DNA of 64,000 nt from Streptomyces zagrosensis. GTDB taxonomy: Bacteria; Actinomycetota; Actinomycetes; Streptomycetales; Streptomycetaceae. The stretch lies in NCBI RefSeq assembly GCF_014203645.1, contig NZ_JACHJL010000012.1, forward strand, positions 62,001 to 126,000, in the 5' to 3' direction. The notes under the pieces are model-generated. The model was not told where the DNA came from. It did not search any database and worked only from the letters and a program-made list of their open reading frames with translations. The position numbers and the translations under genes were made by a program. This document shows positions 61,940 to 64,000 of the stretch, piece after piece (the first letter of the stretch is position 1; each line of letters opens with the position of its first letter).

Positions 61940-63412
61940 ATGCCCATGGGTCACACGGCCACGCAACAGGCCGGTTCCGGCGGCCTGACAGCGACCGAAC
62001 ACCGCCTGGCGAACGGTCTGCGTGTGGTGCTCTCCGAGGACCACCTGACCCCGGTCGCCGCGGTCTGCCTTTGGTACGACGTTGGCTCGCGCCACGAAGT
62101 CAAGGGGCGTACGGGCCTCGCTCACCTCTTTGAGCACCTGATGTTCCAGGGTTCGAAGCAGGTCGCTGGCAACGGGCACTTCGAGCTGGTGCAGGGCGCG
62201 GGTGGCTCGCTGAACGGCACCACCAGCTTCGAGCGCACCAACTACTTCGAGACCATGCCCACCCACCAGGTGGAGCTGGCGCTGTGGCTGGAAGCCGACC
62301 GGATGGGATCGCTGCTCTCCGCGCTCGATGAGGAGAGCATGGAAAACCAGCGGGACGTGGTGAAGAACGAGCGTCGCCAGCGCTACGACAACGTCCCCTA
62401 CGGAACCGCCTTTGAGCGGCTGACCGCGATGGCCTACCCCGAGGGCCACCCGTACCACCACACCCCGATCGGTTCGATGGCCGACCTGGACGCGGCCTCC
62501 CTGGAGGACGCGCAACACTTCTTCCGTACGTACTACGCGCCGAACAACGCGGTGCTCGCGGTCGTCGGCGACATCGACCCCGAGCAGACCCTGGCCTGGG
62601 TCGAGAAATACTTCGGCACCATCCCCTCGCATGATGGCAAGCCGACGCCGCGCGACGGCTCGCTGCCCGACATCATCGGCGAGGAGGTCCGCGAGGAGGT
62701 CCGCGAGGAGGTGCCGGCCCGCGCGCTGATGGCCACCTATCGGCTGCCGCACGACGGCACGCGCGAGGCGGACGCCGCAGACCTCGCGTTGACCGTGCTC
62801 GGCGGCGGCGAGTCATCGCGGCTGCACAACCGGTTGGTGCGGCGCGACCGGACGGCCGTGGCGGCCGGCTTTGGGCTGCTGCGGCTGGCCGGTGCGCCCT
62901 CGCTCGGCTGGCTGGATGTGAAGACCTCCGGCGGCGTGGAGGTGCCCGCCATCGAGGCCGCCGTGGACGAGGAGCTCGCCCGCTTCGCGGCCGAGGGCCC
63001 GAGTCCGGAGGAGATGGAGCGGGCGCAGGCGCAGTTGGAGCGCGAGTGGCTGGACCGACTGGCCACGGTCGGCGGCCGGGCTGATGAACTGTGCCGGTAC
63101 GCGGTGCTGTTCGGCGACCCGCAGCTCGCGTTGAGCGCGGTGAGTCGGGTTCTCGACATCTCCGCCGAAGAGGTGCAGGCCGCCGCCGCGGCTCGGCTGC
63201 GCCCCGACAACCGGGCGGTGCTCGTCTACGAGCCGATCGAGCCGGCGGAGGCTGCCGAGACCGATGAAGGCGCCGCGCCGACCGAGCCGACCGACGTCGT
63301 GCAGGCGGCCCCAGCCAGCACAGCCAGCACAGGCAGCACAGCCAGCGCAGACACCCTGGCCAACGCAACCAGCGCAGAGATCGCAGAGACCGAAGAAGGG
63401 GCCGACCGGTGA
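61940..63412 (+). CDS. M16 family zinc metallopeptidase (active subunit)
   Basis: 490 aa from ATG 61940. The inverted zinc motif HLFEHLMF (HxxEH) is at about residues 61-68, with the distal Glu in the following helix (NVPYGTAFERLTAMAYPEGH region carries typical M16 features). No signal peptide. The last ~70 residues are Ala/Thr/Ser-rich repeats. The next gene overlaps by GTGA and encodes a second M16 protein without HxxEH, so they probably form a heterodimer like mitochondrial processing peptidase relatives. Substrate unknown. Confidence 0.9.
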   Translation: MPMGHTATQQAGSGGLTATEHRLANGLRVVLSEDHLTPVAAVCLWYDVGSRHEVKGRTGLAHLFEHLMFQGSKQVAGNGHFELVQGAGGSLNGTTSFERTNYFETMPTHQVELALWLEADRMGSLLSALDEESMENQRDVVKNERRQRYDNVPYGTAFERLTAMAYPEGHPYHHTPIGSMADLDAASLEDAQHFFRTYYAPNNAVLAVVGDIDPEQTLAWVEKYFGTIPSHDGKPTPRDGSLPDIIGEEVREEVREEVPARALMATYRLPHDGTREADAADLALTVLGGGESSRLHNRLVRRDRTAVAAGFGLLRLAGAPSLGWLDVKTSGGVEVPAIEAAVDEELARFAAEGPSPEEMERAQAQLEREWLDRLATVGGRADELCRYAVLFGDPQLALSAVSRVLDISAEEVQAAAAARLRPDNRAVLVYEPIEPAEAAETDEGAAPTEPTDVVQAAPASTASTGSTASADTLANATSAEIAETEEGADR

Positions 63413-64000
63413 GCGACGCCGCAGCCACGACCGTGACGCAGACGAACGCGACGGACACCACCGTGACCAGCATGCAGTTCCATCCCCAGCCGCAGCCTGG
63501 CCAGGCCAGGCCGTGGGCCTTCCCCGCGCCCGAGCGCGGCCAGTTGCCCAACGGCCTGACCGTGCTGCGCTGCCACCGCCCCGGACAGCAGGTCGTCGCG
63601 GTCGAGGTCAGCCTCGCCGCCCCGCTGGAAGCCGAGCCGCAGGGGCTTGATGGCGTCGCGACCATCATGGCGCGGGCGCTGTCGGAGGGCACCGACCAGC
63701 ACACCGCCGAGGAGTTCGCCGCCGAGTTGGAGCGCTGCGGCGCGACTCTCGACGCGTACGCCGACCACCCTGGCGTTCGCGTCTCCCTTGAGGTCCCGGC
63801 CTCCCGACTGCACAAGGCGCTCGGGTTGCTCGCCGACGCGCTGCGGGCCCCGGCCTTCCCCAAGAGCGAGGTAGAGCGGCTGGTACGGAACCGGCTCGAC
63901 GAGATCCCGCACGAGCTGGCCAATCCGGCCAGGCGGGCCGCGATGGCCCTCTCCAAGGAGCTGTTCCCGGCCGACTCGCGCATGTCCCGGCCGCGGCAGG
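63409..64000 (+). CDS. M16 family peptidase-like protein, non-catalytic subunit (3' truncated)
   Basis: Starts at GTG overlapping the previous stop; 197 codons are visible before the window ends. N-terminal Thr/Asn-rich region, then the M16 fold (RGQLPNGLTVLRCHRPGQQV, VEVSLAAPLEAEPQGLDG, MARALSEGTDQHTAEEFAAE). At the place of HxxEH it has MARALSEG, so the zinc site is missing and the protein should act as the partner subunit. Confidence 0.88.
   Translation, partial: MSDAAATTVTQTNATDTTVTSMQFHPQPQPGQARPWAFPAPERGQLPNGLTVLRCHRPGQQVVAVEVSLAAPLEAEPQGLDGVATIMARALSEGTDQHTAEEFAAELERCGATLDAYADHPGVRVSLEVPASRLHKALGLLADALRAPAFPKSEVERLVRNRLDEIPHELANPARRAAMALSKELFPADSRMSRPRQ

Overview
The window looks like chromosomal core DNA of a Streptomyces or a close actinomycete relative. 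Base composition is very GC rich with strong third-position GC. GTG and TTG starts are common. The gene set is streptomycete: hflX, lexA, nrdR-nrdJ, rnhB, the sporulation regulator whiH beside the principal sigma factor hrdB, and the topoisomerase IV pair parE/parC. From memory the order resembles the SCO5794-SCO5836 region of S. coelicolor; I could not run a comparison.

Layout. 1-8.4 kb: the 3' end of a RelA/SpoT homologue, hflX, a secreted lipoprotein protease, and a two-gene NRPS-independent siderophore locus (synthetase plus acyltransferase). 8.4-15.9 kb: a DNA repair and dNTP block (DinG-like helicase, lexA with its SOS box, nrdR-nrdJ with candidate NrdR boxes). 16-18.7 kb: a patch of decayed mobile DNA (HTH gene with tandem palindromic operators, a broken recombinase-like gene, an IS5-type transposase tail). 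18.8-27.7 kb: arylamine N-acetyltransferase, a YdbC-like protein, a TetR/ABC-F pair, a histidine phosphatase overlapping an ADP-ribosylglycohydrolase, a dead MFS gene, rnhB and two hypotheticals. 28-33.2 kb: a decayed inverted fragment of a recQ-like gene next to an intact RecQ-phosphoribosyltransferase fusion, an inverted pair of DnaA boxes, and a DUF4192 gene.

33.2-38.5 kb is the most unusual segment. Two related but clearly diverged, mutationally dead IS701-family elements, each with CTAG at both ends, bracket a compact two-gene operon. It encodes a small EACC1-like protein (139 aa) translationally coupled to a 601-aa caspase-like protease that carries two membrane segments and an uncharacterised C-terminal domain. 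The family context suggests a conflict or regulated cell-death module. This is the best candidate for an undescribed system here.

39-64 kb returns to core: NUDIX protein, an ABC ATPase-permease fusion, whiH, hrdB, a trypsin-like protease, a small zinc-ribbon protein, parE, a CitA/CitB-type two-component system, a TetR regulator with two matching operators, an SGNH hydrolase, a sucrase/ferredoxin-like protein under an iron box, a divergent pair of citrate-synthase-family genes (one fused to a DNA-binding domain) around a perfect 21-bp palindrome, a CobW GTPase, parC, and two coupled M16 peptidases, the second cut by the window edge.

No tRNA, rRNA or CRISPR array was recognised. Coordinates of starts were chosen by family length and ribosome binding sites; domain calls are by eye from motifs.
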